A stretch of DNA of 64,000 nucleotides, taken from the NCBI GenBank assembly GCA_016707895.1, contig JADJGV010000034.1:496001-560000 (forward strand). The letters are read 5' to 3'. Below the pieces are notes generated by a model that saw only the letters and a program-made list of their open reading frames with translations, had not been told where the DNA came from and made no database searches. Both the position numbers and the translations under genes were made by a program. This document shows, in pieces, positions 1 through 11,061 of this stretch. Every line of letters starts with the position of its first letter. Within the stretch, counting starts at the first letter, position 1. This DNA comes from Myxococcales bacterium (GTDB lineage Bacteria > Myxococcota_A > Polyangia > Haliangiales > Haliangiaceae).

Positions 1-933
1 CGGCGCGGCGAGGCGACGACCTTGTGGAACCCGCGCGACCGCTGCTGGTTCCTGGCCGACGACGGCAACTGCCGGGTGGAGGTCGAGGACGGGCGCGCGG
101 CCAAGCCGGCGGCGTGTCGGCTGTTCCCGTTCAACCGGGTGTTCACGCTGGGGGCGATCACCGTCGTCGACTACAACAGCGTGATCTGCCCGCTGGTGCT
201 CGACGGGCCGGCGCCGATCGCCCACGCCGACGTGCTGGCGGAGCTGGCGACCATCCGCGATCCGGCGATCGTCGGCGTGACGCTGCCGGCCGAGGCCGGC
301 GGCGAGGCGATGCTCGCGGCCGAGCGCGACGACGCCGCGGCGCTGCAGGCGCGCGCGGCGGCGCCCGACGACGATCCGCGCTGGCTGGCGACCGCGCTGG
401 GCGCCAGCGACGACGACCTGGCGGCGGTGCGCGGGCTCCTCGACGCGCTGGGCCTGGCGCCGCGGCCGCTGCCGGCGGCGACCCGGGCGGCGGCGCTGGC
501 GCTGGTGCCGTCGCTGCGCTTCAACGAGCTGTGGGGGCCGCGGCAGTACGCGCCGCGCGCGGTGGTGCGGCCGCGGCTGACCGCGATGACGTTGGCGTGG
601 CTCGAGCTGGCGGCGATCGGCGCGGCGCTGGCCGGCCGCGACCTCGGCATGCAGGAGCTGACGACGCTGTGGTCCGAGCAGGCCGCGGTGACCTACGCGG
701 CGGCGTGCTGGCGCGACGTGCCGCGGCTCAAGCCCGGGCCCCTCGAGCTGCCCGGCAGCGATCCCGGCGGCGTCGTGCGCGCGCTGGCCCAGGCCTGCGT
801 CGACAACCGCAAGGCCGGGCGGCCGCTGGGCGCGATCGCGACGCCGATCCTGGCGGCCGCGGCGCCGGTCGATCGCGCGACGGCGCTGAAGCTGGCCGAG
901 CCGCTGTGGCGCGCGGCGCTCGGGCGCGGCTGA
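1..933 (+). CDS. YkgJ-family cysteine-cluster (Fe-S/zinc binding) protein, 5' partial
   Basis: The frame is open from the first base, so the true start lies upstream; the TTG at 22 is only the first possible start inside the window. Near the truncated N-terminus a cysteine pattern C-x9-C followed by KPAACRLFPF resembles the C..RP..CR.FP signature of the YkgJ/flagellin N-methylase-like family, which is thought to chelate an Fe-S cluster or zinc. The C-terminal two thirds is alanine-rich and helical with no motif I recognise. The substrate is unknown. It is convergent with the sigma-factor gene, whose stop lies 18 bp away. Confidence 0.6.
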   Translation, partial: RRGEATTLWNPRDRCWFLADDGNCRVEVEDGRAAKPAACRLFPFNRVFTLGAITVVDYNSVICPLVLDGPAPIAHADVLAELATIRDPAIVGVTLPAEAGGEAMLAAERDDAAALQARAAAPDDDPRWLATALGASDDDLAAVRGLLDALGLAPRPLPAATRAAALALVPSLRFNELWGPRQYAPRAVVRPRLTAMTLAWLELAAIGAALAGRDLGMQELTTLWSEQAAVTYAAACWRDVPRLKPGPLELPGSDPGGVVRALAQACVDNRKAGRPLGAIATPILAAAAPVDRATALKLAEPLWRAALGRG

Positions 934-951
934 GCGCGGTCGCGGCGCGGC

Positions 952-3420
952 TCACGACTTGAGCGGCCGGCGCTCGACGTCGAAGGGCTGCGGCGCGGTG
1001 GCCGGCGGGCGCACCACCATGAGCCGCACCCGGGTGCCGGCGGCGCCGCGGATGCGGGCGATCGCGCCGTCGAGGCCGATCGCGTCGACCGGCTGGCCGT
1101 CGACCGCGACGATGCGATCGCCGGCCTGGAGCCCGGCGGCCTCGGCGCCGCCGCCGGTGATGACGCCGTCGACCCGCAGCGCGTCGGCGTCGCCGCTCAG
1201 CTTGACGCCGATGCCTACCAACTCGAGGGTCGGCGCCTCGCCGGGCGCGAGCGGCGCCAGATCGATCGTCAGCGGGCCGAGCGTCGCGCCGTCGGTCGCG
1301 ACCAGCCCGGCGGCGATGCGCGGGTGGTGCTCGCCGGCGGCGACGAACAGCGCGACCGGGCCGGCCGGCACGCCGGTCAGCTCGAAGCCGCCGTCCTCGC
1401 GGGTGACGGTGCCGGCGTTGGCCGGCGCCGCGCTGGCGCCGCCGCCGCGGGCCTCGCGCACGACCCGCGCGTAGGCGAGCGGCGCGCCGGTCGCGCGCGA
1501 CACCACCGTGCCGCGCACGGTCGCGCCCGCGGCCAGCGTGATCGTCACGTCGCGATCGGGCGCGGCGGTGGTCGGCGCGCTGGCGGCCCAGCCCGGCGCG
1601 GTGGCGACCAGCTCGTAGGCGCCGGGCAGCACCGGCTCGCGGAACCGGCCCTCGCCGTCGACGACCGAGCGCGCGGCCACCAGCGCGCGGTCGACGCCCT
1701 GGACCCGGTAGACCAGCAGCGTGAACACCGGCACCGGAGCGCCGTCGCCGCCGCGCACCTGCCCGGTCAACGCCGCGCCCGCCGGCAGCACGATCCGCAG
1801 CGGGCGCTCACCGGCGACCGCGGGCAGCGTCACCGCGGCGAGGCCGTCGGCGCTGGCGATCACGTCGTGGGGGCCGCGATCGAGATCGCGCAGCGCGAAG
1901 CGGCCGAGGTCGTCGGTGGTGGCGAACGCGACCGCCCGCGCGTCGGCCTGCGCGGCCGCGCGCGCCGCGGCGTCGGCGCCGGTCGGTAGCGTCGGCACGG
2001 CCCGGACCAGCGCGCCGTCGATCGGCGCGCCGCGCTCGTCGACCACGACGCCGGTCAGCGCGCCGTCGGCCGCGTCGGTGCGATCGAGCCGGATGGTCAT
2101 GCGGTGGGTGAGCGCGACGTCGCCGTCGAGGCGGGCCCGCCCGATCCGCGCGCCGGCCGTGGCCTCGAAGACGGTGTCGTCGGGGGCGTGGAAGGTGAAC
2201 CCGCCGTTGGCGTCGGTGACCCACCCGGTCGGCAACGGCGCCAGCGCCTGCTCGCCGGTCGCCGCGCCCAGCATGCGCACCGCGGCGCCCGCCACCGGCG
2301 CGCCGGCGGCATCGACGACGGTGCCCTGGTAGTCGACCGCGGGGAACAGGTAGATCGTGAAGCCCTCGACCTGCAGCTCGGGCCGCGGCACCAGCCGCAC
2401 CGGGCTGTGCTGCCACGCCGGCGCGTACGGCAAGTAGCCGACGGCCTCGGCGGCGGCCAGCGTGTACGCGCGATCGTCGGCCGGCACCGCGAAGCCGCCG
2501 CCAGCGCCGGCGGTGACGGTGAGCACGCTGCCGTCGGGCCGCGCGAACGTGAGCTCGGCGCCCGCCACACCGTCACCGGTCGACCAGTTGATCACACGGC
2601 CGCGGACGCCGGCGTCGGCGGCGGCCACCGCGCGGGCTCGGGGGCGCGCGCCGGGCGCCGCGTCGGCGTCGGCGGCGCCGGCGGCGCGATCGGCGTCGCC
2701 CGGCAGCTGCCCGGGGGCGCGGGGCGGGGGCGGCGCGGCGGGCGCGCGGCCCGGCGCGGTGGCGGCGGCGCGGGGCGCGCTCGCCCGATCGTGGGTCAGG
2801 CGCCAGCCGACGCCGCCGCCGATCAGCAGCACCAGCAGCGCGACGATGACGAACCCGAGGGTCTTGGACTTCACGGTGGCTCCTGCGGTGAACGTGACCG
2901 GCGTGGCCAGCGAGGTCAGCGCGAGGCGCCAGGCCGGGCGCGGCGCGTCGCGATCGAGCGCCTCGCGCAGGCGCTCGAGGCCGGCCTTGACGCGCCAGCG
3001 CACGGTGCCGGCGGGCACGCCCAGCTCGGTGGCGATGGCCTCGGCGGTGTGGCCGTCGAGGAAGCGGCGGACGATCGCGGTGCGGAACGGCTCGTCGAGC
3101 GCGACCAGCGCCGCGGCCAGCCGCTCCAGCGTCCGCGCGCGCTCGAGGATCTGATCGGGGGCGGCCGGCGGATCGGCGGCCGGCGCGCCTTCCTCGCGGG
3201 CGCGGCGGCGCGAAGCGGCCCGGCGGTCCATCCGCCAGCGGTTGCGCAGCACCGCGGCCAGCCACGGCGCCAGCGGCCGATCGGCGACCGGCGGGTGGGT
3301 CAGCGCAGCGATCGCCGCGTCTTGCACCAGGTCGTCGGCGTCGTCCTTGGCCAGCGCCCGCGCCAGCCCGCGCAGGCCGTCGAGCTCGGCCAGGGCCGCG
3401 GAGGTCACCGGGGTGGGCAC
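952..3420 (-). CDS. ECF sigma factor continuous with membrane-anchored carboxypeptidase-regulatory/PDZ protein
   Basis: This is an 822-codon frame from a GTG start. Residues about 10-80 resemble sigma region 2 (DDADDLVQDA, then PWLAAVLRNRWRMD). Residues about 105-155 are a region 4 helix-turn-helix (HTAEAIATELGVPAGTVR). Region 4 is followed by one hydrophobic segment (about 187-208), a proline/alanine linker, roughly five carboxypeptidase regulatory-like beta-sandwich repeats (G-x-V-x-x-x-x-G-x-P-V-x-G-A patterns) and a C-terminal PDZ domain (VITGGGAEAAGLQAGDRIVAV). If translated whole, the sigma part is cytoplasmic and the rest periplasmic. An AGGAG sequence at 2880-2884 sits 5 nt before an in-frame GTG at 2874 (residue 183, V-K-S-K-T-L-G-F). 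A separate membrane protein may therefore start there, with sigma and effector fused by loss of an intergenic stop. Domains are clear; the mode of expression is not. Confidence 0.75.
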   Translation of the reverse strand: MPTPVTSAALAELDGLRGLARALAKDDADDLVQDAAIAALTHPPVADRPLAPWLAAVLRNRWRMDRRAASRRRAREEGAPAADPPAAPDQILERARTLERLAAALVALDEPFRTAIVRRFLDGHTAEAIATELGVPAGTVRWRVKAGLERLREALDRDAPRPAWRLALTSLATPVTFTAGATVKSKTLGFVIVALLVLLIGGGVGWRLTHDRASAPRAAATAPGRAPAAPPPPRAPGQLPGDADRAAGAADADAAPGARPRARAVAAADAGVRGRVINWSTGDGVAGAELTFARPDGSVLTVTAGAGGGFAVPADDRAYTLAAAEAVGYLPYAPAWQHSPVRLVPRPELQVEGFTIYLFPAVDYQGTVVDAAGAPVAGAAVRMLGAATGEQALAPLPTGWVTDANGGFTFHAPDDTVFEATAGARIGRARLDGDVALTHRMTIRLDRTDAADGALTGVVVDERGAPIDGALVRAVPTLPTGADAAARAAAQADARAVAFATTDDLGRFALRDLDRGPHDVIASADGLAAVTLPAVAGERPLRIVLPAGAALTGQVRGGDGAPVPVFTLLVYRVQGVDRALVAARSVVDGEGRFREPVLPGAYELVATAPGWAASAPTTAAPDRDVTITLAAGATVRGTVVSRATGAPLAYARVVREARGGGASAAPANAGTVTREDGGFELTGVPAGPVALFVAAGEHHPRIAAGLVATDGATLGPLTIDLAPLAPGEAPTLELVGIGVKLSGDADALRVDGVITGGGAEAAGLQAGDRIVAVDGQPVDAIGLDGAIARIRGAAGTRVRLMVVRPPATAPQPFDVERRPLKS
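2880..2884 (-). promoter_or_regulatory. internal Shine-Dalgarno for a possible second start at GTG 2874
   Basis: The minus strand reads AGGAG here, 5 nt before GTG (2874-2872), which is in frame with the sigma-factor frame. The downstream product would begin with a short basic N-terminus and a transmembrane helix, as a free-standing membrane protein would. It suggests that two products can arise from one continuous frame. Confidence 0.45.
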
Positions 3421-3471
3421 GCCGAGATCATGCCGCCGCCGTGGCGAACGTTGGCGCGAATCGACCGGCGG

Positions 3472-4767
3472 CTACCGCGGCCGCGGGAACGCCACCGGCA
3501 GGTCGGACATCCGGGCGTAGACCACCGGGCCTGCGCCGTCGACCGCCAGGTGGCGATCGATCTCGATCAGCGCGTTGTCGATGCGCTGCAGGTACGCGTC
3601 GCCGAAGTTGATCGGGTGGTAGCCGATCGAGTAGTGGCGGGGCGCTGGCAGCGGCGCGCCGTCGAAGTTGGCGCGGAACATCGCGATCATCTCGTCGGCG
3701 GTGACGTAGTCGACCAGCGCGCCGTTGTCGGCGGCCTCGAGGATGCCGCGGTGGGGCGCGGCGTCGACCAGGATGTCGTCGACCGACGGATAGTACGGCT
3801 GCGTGGTCTCGTTGATCGGGCCCCAGTGCTGCTGGTTCCACTGGTACAGCGACGCGTTGGCGACGTTGCGCCACTCCTCGAGCCGCGCCCAGTTGCAGCC
3901 GCTGGCGTCGGTGACGTGGCCGGCGCCTTCGAGCGCGCCGAGCACGTCGCCGGTGGCGGTCCAGCCGCCGGCGCGGAACGAGGTCGGCCGGCCCAGGCCG
4001 TGGGCCATGAACAGCTCGGTGGCCTTGGCGAACATCTGGTCGAGCTCGGCGCGGGTGTAGGCGCCCAGCACGACGGTGTAGCCGGTGGCGTCGGTGACGT
4101 CGCGGAACGACGGCGACGTGCGGCAGGTGACGCCGGCGGCGGTGACGAAGTTGCAGTAGGGGTGGATGTGCAGGCCGATCTCGTCGCCCTTCTCGGCGCG
4201 GAAGCGCAGCACCCAGTCGACCAGCTGCTGCGCGCGGGCGGCGCTGACCGTGGGATCGGTGAACGTGTAGGGGCCGACGAAGTGGGTCAGCACCAGGTGC
4301 GGGTGGGCGGCGTGCAGGCGCTCTTGCCGCTGGAGCTTGTCGTCGGTGTGATCGCCGGTGTCCCAGTCGTTGGACACCGCGACGTAGAGCGCGGCGCTCT
4401 TGTGCAGCGGCAGCTCGGCGAACGCGACGTCGGCGCCGTCGGCCGAGACCAGCACGGTGTGATCGCCGATCGCGACGTCGGCGAGGTCGAAGCCGAGATC
4501 GAAGGTGCCGTCGGCGTGGGCGCGCGCGACGTGGGCGCCGTCGAGCCAGACGTCGACCACCGTCGCCGGGCCGTCGGCCCGGGCGACGAAGCGCGGGTCG
4601 GCCGGCGTGAGCGCGTCGCCGGCCAGGTACCAGGGGCGGGCGTCGACGATGACCTGCGGCGCGGGCGCCGCGGGATCCGGCGGCGCGGGCGCGTGGTCGG
4701 GGACCGGGATCTCGCCGGCGCCGCAGGCGGCGAGGGCGAGCGCGAGGGCGGCGAGGGCGAGGCGCAT
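3472..4767 (-). CDS. lipoprotein with polysaccharide-deacetylase-like (NodB-fold) body
   Basis: 431 aa from ATG 4767. The N-terminus is a lipoprotein signal (hydrophobic core ending LALAAC). After a short beta-rich domain, the body carries motifs of the NodB/glycoside-hydrolase barrel superfamily: SNDWDTGDH, GLHIHPYC, SFRAGGWTATGD and a late YSIGYHPINFG. These place Asp and His residues at the ends of core strands, consistent with a metal-dependent carbohydrate-active enzyme. I cannot assign a substrate, and a catalytically inactive carbohydrate-binding relative is possible. It lies 38 bp downstream of the alpha-2-macroglobulin gene on the same strand, so it may be the second gene of that operon. 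Confidence 0.55.
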   Translation of the reverse strand: MRLALAALALALAACGAGEIPVPDHAPAPPDPAAPAPQVIVDARPWYLAGDALTPADPRFVARADGPATVVDVWLDGAHVARAHADGTFDLGFDLADVAIGDHTVLVSADGADVAFAELPLHKSAALYVAVSNDWDTGDHTDDKLQRQERLHAAHPHLVLTHFVGPYTFTDPTVSAARAQQLVDWVLRFRAEKGDEIGLHIHPYCNFVTAAGVTCRTSPSFRDVTDATGYTVVLGAYTRAELDQMFAKATELFMAHGLGRPTSFRAGGWTATGDVLGALEGAGHVTDASGCNWARLEEWRNVANASLYQWNQQHWGPINETTQPYYPSVDDILVDAAPHRGILEAADNGALVDYVTADEMIAMFRANFDGAPLPAPRHYSIGYHPINFGDAYLQRIDNALIEIDRHLAVDGAGPVVYARMSDLPVAFPRPR

Positions 4768-4805
4768 GGCGGCGGTGATATCGCACGACCGCCGGGGCGG
4801 CGTCG

Positions 4806-7800
4806 CTACTCGACGATCACCTTGTCGGACGCCGACCGACCGAAGGTCTCGGGGTGGTACATCTCCTCGGCCTTGGTCGGCGGGACGACGAAGGTGCCCG
4901 GGGTCGTGGCGCGGGCGACGTAGGAGTAGTCGTGGACGCCCTCCCAGAGCAGCGAGGTGAAGGCCTCGACGCGCTCGTCGCGCAGGTTCTGGTGCTCGTA
5001 CCAGGTGCTCCACCACCACCAGTAGCGATCGGCGCCGGCGGCCGGCTTGGGATCCTGCGGCACCGGGCCGGTGACCGCGAGCGCGGGGTTCATCGGCTCG
5101 AGGCCCGCCGGCAGCGGGTCGACCAGCGCGACGTGGTAGCGGCGGCTCTCGGCGACCATCGCCAGCCGGACCCGGACCCGGCTGCCGGCCTTGATCGTCC
5201 ACGAGCCGTCGGGGTTGTGCTTGACGTCGCCGGGGTCGTCGACGGCCTCGTACTTGCGCTGCACGGTGAAGCCGTAGTCGGCGGCCGCGAGCTGCAGGTT
5301 GGCCGGCGCGTAGGTCATGCCGACCCGGTAGTACAGCCGGCCGACGCCGTCCTTCTGGATGACCAGGTCGGCGGGGCCCTTGGCGGCCTTGTCGGCGACG
5401 GTCTTCATCGGGATGTCGATCTGGAAGCGATCGGTCTGGCGGCCCTTGAACGCGTGGTCGCCGGCGTAGCCGTCGCCCAGCCAGATCTTGGCGACGAAGT
5501 CGGGCGTGACCTTCTCGTACTCGTGGAAGTAGCGGTCGAGCGCGGCGAGCACGAAGACGTTCTCCTGCGTCGACTCCCAGCGGCCGGCCTTGGCGTGGCC
5601 GAGCAGGCCGATCACCAGCTTGGGGATGACGTCGTGGTCGCGCTGCTCGGCGATCAGCGACTCGAGGATGACCGCGTCGACGCGGCGATCGCTCTGCAGG
5701 ATCAGGTAGGCGCCGTCGGAGGTGGCGGTCGTGAAGTTGGCGGCGGCGGCGGTCTCGGTGACCTTGTTGTCGAGCAGCCGCAGGATCGCCTTGCGCTCGT
5801 CGGCGGCGTCGGCCTGCTGCGCGACCACGCCGAGCAGCCAGCCGACGGCCTCGAGCGACAGCTTGTCGGCGCCGCCGGCCTCCTTGATCAGGCCCTTGGC
5901 GCGGGCGACGTCGCGATCGCCGGCGAGCATGCGGGTGTACAGCGCGTACGAGGTGATCGTCCGGCGGATGTCCTCGCCGTAGTAGTACGGGTAGCGCTGC
6001 TCGATCGTGCGCAGGTACTCGAGGCCGTTGTCGAGCGGGCCGCGCTCGATGGTGAAGCCCTTGGCCTTGGCCCGCACCAGCGCGTTGACGACGTGGACCG
6101 TCAGGTACGGCCACGACTCGTAGCCGCGCTGCCAGAACGGGAAGCCGCCGTCGTAGTTCTGCATGCTGTACAGGCGCTCGAGGTCCTCGCCGACCTTGGC
6201 CTCGAGCGCGGCCTTGCCGGGCAGGCCCGGGGCCTTGAACGCGTCGAGCACGTCGCGCAGGTCGGCGATGCCGGCGATGCGCGAGCTGATCTGCTCGCTG
6301 CACTCGAACGGGTACGAGACCAGGTACAGGAACGCGTCGGTCAGCGCCTGCAGCTGGGTCGAGGAGGTCTCGACCTGGAGGCCGCCGAACTGCGTGACCA
6401 CCTGGCCGGGCAGCGCGACCGGCTGCTTGATCGCGCCGTCGTCGATCTGGCCGTAGGTGGCGAAGGCCTCGGTGGTGGCCGGCGTCCAGACCGGCAGCGC
6501 GACCTCGGCGGCGTCGGAGCCGGCGCTGGCCGTGCCGACGATCTGGAAGCGCGCGGTGCCGGCCAGCGCGGCGGCGGCCGGGAACCGGACCTCGACGCGA
6601 TCGTTGGCGGGCACGGTGACGCGCTTGCCGCTGCCGGCGGTGAGCGTGGCGTTCGACGCGCGCACCGCGACGTCGACCGCGAGCGGCGCGTCGGTCTGGT
6701 TCTGCACCACGACCGGCAGCTCGAACTTGTCGCCGAAGTTGAGGAACCGCGGCGGCGACGGCCGCACCATCACCGGCAGCCGCGCCGTCAGCGCGCTCTC
6801 GCCCTTGCCGAACTGCTTGTCGCCGGCGACGGCGATCGCGATGAGGCGATAGCGCGTGAGGTTGTCGGGCAAGGTCAGCGCGACGCTCGCGCTGCCGTCG
6901 GCGCCGGTCGTGACCTCGGGGGAGAACGCGGCCAGCGGGTTGATGTTGGTGCGCACCGCGATCGCCGGCGGGGGCTGGCTGCCGCCGCCGCCCGGCGTGG
7001 TCGTCGAGGGGTCGGCCAGGGCGAGGCCGTCGACGACGTACTGGTTCTCGGCGCTCGACGAGCCGGAGAACGACACGCCGGTCGAGTCGCCCTGGCTGCC
7101 GGCGGCGGCGCCGAGCGCGGACTCGAAGTTGCGGCCGCGCGTCGGGATGTTCTTGGTGAATTCGTCGGTGGGCTTCTGCGCGACCGCCAGCTGGTTGGCG
7201 TCGGGCTGCGCCAGCTTGACGAAGCCGCGCAGGCGGTGGTCGCTCGCGCCCATGTCGCGCCGCTGGTAGAAGGTGTCGATCGGGTTGGCGAACTGGTAGC
7301 CGGTGAGCGACAGCACCGCCTCGTCGACGGCGATCACCGCGACCTCGGCGCCGCTGACCGGCTTGCCGGCGGCGTCCTTGACCGTCACCGCGAGCGAGGT
7401 CTTGGCGCCAGGCGCCAGCTTGTCGGTCGGCGGCGCGATCGTCACCGCCAGCGTGCGGTGCTTGGGCGGCACCGACAGGTCGATGCTGCCGACGCCGTAG
7501 GCCGGGCGCTTGGGCAGCGCCGCGTCGGGCTGGCCGTCGTCGCCGACCCGCGCGCTCATGCCGATCAGATCGACCTGGACGTAGAGGTTGGGCGTGAAGC
7601 CGTCGGTGATCGGCACCGTCAGCTTCTGCGTCGGGCCGGTCATCGTGAACCGGGTCGAGGTGACGATGCCCGAGCGGCGGACGCTCATGACGCCCTCGGC
7701 CGGGTAGAACGGCGCCTGCACCAACAGCTCGGCGGTGTCGCCGGGCTTGTACTCCTTGGCGTTGGGGATGAGCGTGACCTGCTCCTCCTCGACGTCGCGG

Positions 7801-10800
7801 GCCGGCGGGGTCTTGCCGCCCGACACCCACACGGTCAGCTCGGTCGAGTTCTTGCGGCCCTGGTCGTCGGTGACCACGCCGGTGATGCGGTATTGGCCGC
7901 CCTCGGGCGTCTGGAACGAGCACAGCCCGGCGGCGGCGGCCGAGGTCAGCGCGCACGCCTGGACGTCCTCCTCGGTCTCGACGTACTTGCCCTTGTCGTA
8001 CTTCCAGTCGAGCCGCACCGCCTGGACGTCGATGGCCTTGCCGACCACCGCCTTGCCGTCGAGGTCGACGTCGATCGCCTCGATCTCGATGGCCTGGCCC
8101 TTGTCGACGTACGGCTTCTTGGCGCGCATGCCGACGTAGTGCGCGGCCGGGTGCACCAGCAGCGTCGTCGACGCGTTCCACGCCTGGCGGTTGACGTCGG
8201 TGACCGCCGCGTTGGCGTTGACGCTCATCGGCACGGGCGGGTTGACGCCGAGGAAGTCGAGGTGCAGCACGTGGGCGCCGGTGGCGTCGGTCTTGCCCTG
8301 GTGGTTCCAGCTCTGCGGCGCCTGGTAGCTCGGACCTTCGTCCCACCAGCGCCGGCCCCAGCCCCACCACGGCACCCACTTGCCGAACGTGAAGTCGTCG
8401 CGGTTGGGCGGCGTGAACGTCGTCTCGCTCGCGGTCAGGTACCAGTTCACCTCGGCGCCGGCGAGCCCGCCGCCGGCGAAGTAGCTGGCCTGGACCGTCA
8501 CGTCGGCGCTGCCGCCGATCATCTTGATCGCGTCGTCGGCCTTGGCGCTGACCTCGTACTCGGGGCGGCGGAACTCCTGGATCTGGAAGCCGTGGTAGCC
8601 CGAGCCGCTGACCCGGCCCTTGGCCTCGAGCTGGATCGACGCGTAGCCGAGGTTGGGCGTCTTGGGCAGCGTGAACGCGAGGTCGAAGCCGCCGAGCGCG
8701 CTGACCTTGACGGTGCCCTTGGTGAGCTCGTTGCCGACGGGGTCGATGACCTTGTACGTCACCGACGACACCTGCCCGGCGATGCCGGCGACGTCGCCGC
8801 CCTCGCGGCCCTGGTGCACGCGCAGCCAGCCCTTGACGTGGACGTCCTCGCCCGGCCGGTACATCTGCCGGTCGTCGGTGATGTGCCACAGCAGCGAATC
8901 GGCGCGCTCCTGCTTGCGCCACTGCGGCTCGTCGGCCCAGTAGCCGTAGCCATCGGGCACGAACGCGACGTCGTCGCCCTTCTTCGCGACTAGCATGCCG
9001 GCGCCGCCCTTGCGCTGCGCCGACAGCGCGATCACCGCGGTGCCGTCGTCGCCCGAGGTCGCCGTGAGGCCCCACGGCTCGATCGACAGCGCCGCGTCGG
9101 CGACCGCGCGCCGTCGGCCAGCTTGTTGACCCACGCGTGCAGCTCGCCGGCGTCGACCGCGGCGTCGACGCCCAGCCGGGTCGACTGCACCCACGCGATC
9201 AGCCGCGGCGGCTCGTAGCGCTCCTTCCACGGCGACGGCTCGATCACCGCGATCACGTGGCCGAGGCCGCTCTTCAGCGCGCCGGCCAGCTCGACCTTGG
9301 TCTCCGGTCAGGTCGTCGGCCGCGCCCTTCACGCGCACCAGCGTGTCGACCACCTTCTTGCCGGGCAGGCTCGGCTTCTTCCGCTGCCACTGGTTCTCGA
9401 GGTAGTTGCCGTACGCGCCGTAGTCGCTCGGCGACACCTGGTACAGCTGCACCTTCAGCGCGTCGTAGTTGGTGGTGAACACGTCGAGCGTCGGCGTCCG
9501 CGCGCCCGGGTCCAGCACCACCAGCCCCGACGGGCCGTAGAAGTTCGGGTACGCCTTGCCGGTCTTCCACGTGAGCGTCGCGTCCTTGCCCAGCGTCTGC
9601 CCGAATTGATCGAGCACGCCGCCCGACACCACCGTCTTGTAGGACGTCTGGCCCTTGGTCAGGCCTTGCACCGTGAGGTAGTTGCCGTTGGCCAGCACCT
9701 GGCTGCGCTCGATCGTCGGCGCCGTCACCACCTGCGCCGCGTCGAAGCGATCGACGTCGAGCGGGTTGTTGAACTCGATCTGGAACGGCGCGCCCGGCGG
9801 GCACTCGCCCAGCCGCACTCGGCGCGCACGATCTGGAGCGGCGGGTAGGTGTCGAAGCCGAAGCTCTGCCGATCCGGCGTCTTGTTGGGCCCCTCGGCCG
9901 ACGGGGTGCCCGGGCCGATCGTCACCTCGACGTGGGTGTCCTTGGGGAACGCCTCGGTCGCGGCGAACGCCAGCCAGCGGCCGTCCTGCTCGGCGGCCTT
10001 GGTCGCGTCGACCAGGCTCGTGAGCGTCTCGTGCTTGGCGATCTCGTCGGCGGTGAGCAGCCGCGCCGCGTAGGGCTTGCCCGCCGCGGTGATCTTGATC
10101 GTCGCCAGCACCGCGGCCGGATCGATCCGCTGATCGAAGCGCACGAACATCGGCGCGTCGAGCTGCTGTGGGCCACCACCCGGCCAGCTGGTCTCGACCC
10201 GCGGCGTCGGCGTCGTGAACGTGAACGTCTTGCCGGTGGCCAGCGCGTTGCCGGTCGCGCTCTTGGTGCCCTTGGCGATCTCGACCGTGTAGGTCGTCGC
10301 CTGAGGGAAGCGCACCGTCGGGTCGAAGATGATCGTCTTGGTGCTGAGCCAGCGCCAGCGCCCGGGCGGCGTCGGCGTGAGCTTGACCGGCACCACGCTC
10401 GCGGCGTCGTCCTGCGACGTCACCGCCACCATCGGCTGCGAGAACGTCAGCTGCAGCTGCGGCGCCAGCGGCACGTCGCCCTCGGGCGCCCACCGCAGGA
10501 TCGTCAGCGGCTTGCCGGCGTCGTTGGTCGCCGGCGGCGGCCCCGCCTGCGGGTTCGGCACCGGGAACGTGCCCTTGATCGTCTTGCCGGTCCGCGGCGG
10601 CGGCTGCGACCGGTCGCGCAGCGCGAACGCCTGGGTGTCATCGGGCTTCGCGCCGATCGGCGACACCCGATCCAGGATCGCCTTGGCCGCGGCGTCGGTG
10701 ATCGGCTGGGTCGGCGGCAAGGTCGACCGGTCGGCCGCCGGCGCCCCGGCCTTGCCGTCGGACAGCCGCATCGTCAGCCCGGGCTTGCTGCTATCGAGCG

Positions 10801-10942
10801 TCAGCGCCCGCCCGGGGGTGACCACGCCGCTGCCGCCGCCGCCGGGTGGCTTGCTGCCGGCCCGCGGGCCGCACGATGCGAGGAAGGCGAGCAGGGTCGC
10901 GAGGGCGACGCCGCGGAGTGCAGGGCTGCGGTGGACCGGCAT
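4806..10942 (-). CDS. bacterial alpha-2-macroglobulin lipoprotein with thioester; three frameshifts in the assembly
   Basis: About 2045 codons. The N-terminal signal ends LLAFLASCG, a lipobox, so it is probably a periplasmic membrane-anchored protease trap. Recognisable parts are MG-type beta domains, the macroglobulin motif MYRPGEDVHVKGW (about 8830-8880), the core A2M domain (NPLAAFSPEVTT ... LPDNLTRYRLIA, about 6800-6950) and a thioester domain with the C-x-E-Q motif (CSEQ, 6291-6302). The reading frame breaks at about 9808-9815, 9300-9310 and 9105-9112. Between breaks the homologous sequence simply continues in another frame, so these look like single-base indels rather than decay. A TonB-plug-like segment (about 7020-7155) sits just before the A2M domain. 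The usual partner, penicillin-binding protein 1C, is not adjacent. Confidence 0.85.
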
Positions 10943-11061
10943 CAGGGCCTGGAACGTACTCGCACGCGCGCCGGTCTGCGCACGGCATCGACGCGCGCTC
11001 GCCGATCACCGCGGCGGTGTGACGCGGGCGCCGCAACGCGGTGTCGCAGCCGGCCGGCGGG

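Noticed and set aside
2104..4923. A 939-codon plus-strand open frame crossing the sigma-factor and deacetylase genes.
   Set aside because: It is antisense to two recognisable genes, with no signal, domain or start context.
4854..8993. A 1379-codon plus-strand open frame opposite the alpha-2-macroglobulin gene.
   Set aside because: It is Arg/Gly/Ala/Val-rich low-complexity translation, typical of antisense frames in very GC-rich genes. The minus strand has clear homologous domains.
4806..10942. Calling the alpha-2-macroglobulin a pseudogene.
   Set aside because: The three frame breaks are clustered, and conserved sequence continues on both sides with an intact thioester. Assembly indels are more likely.
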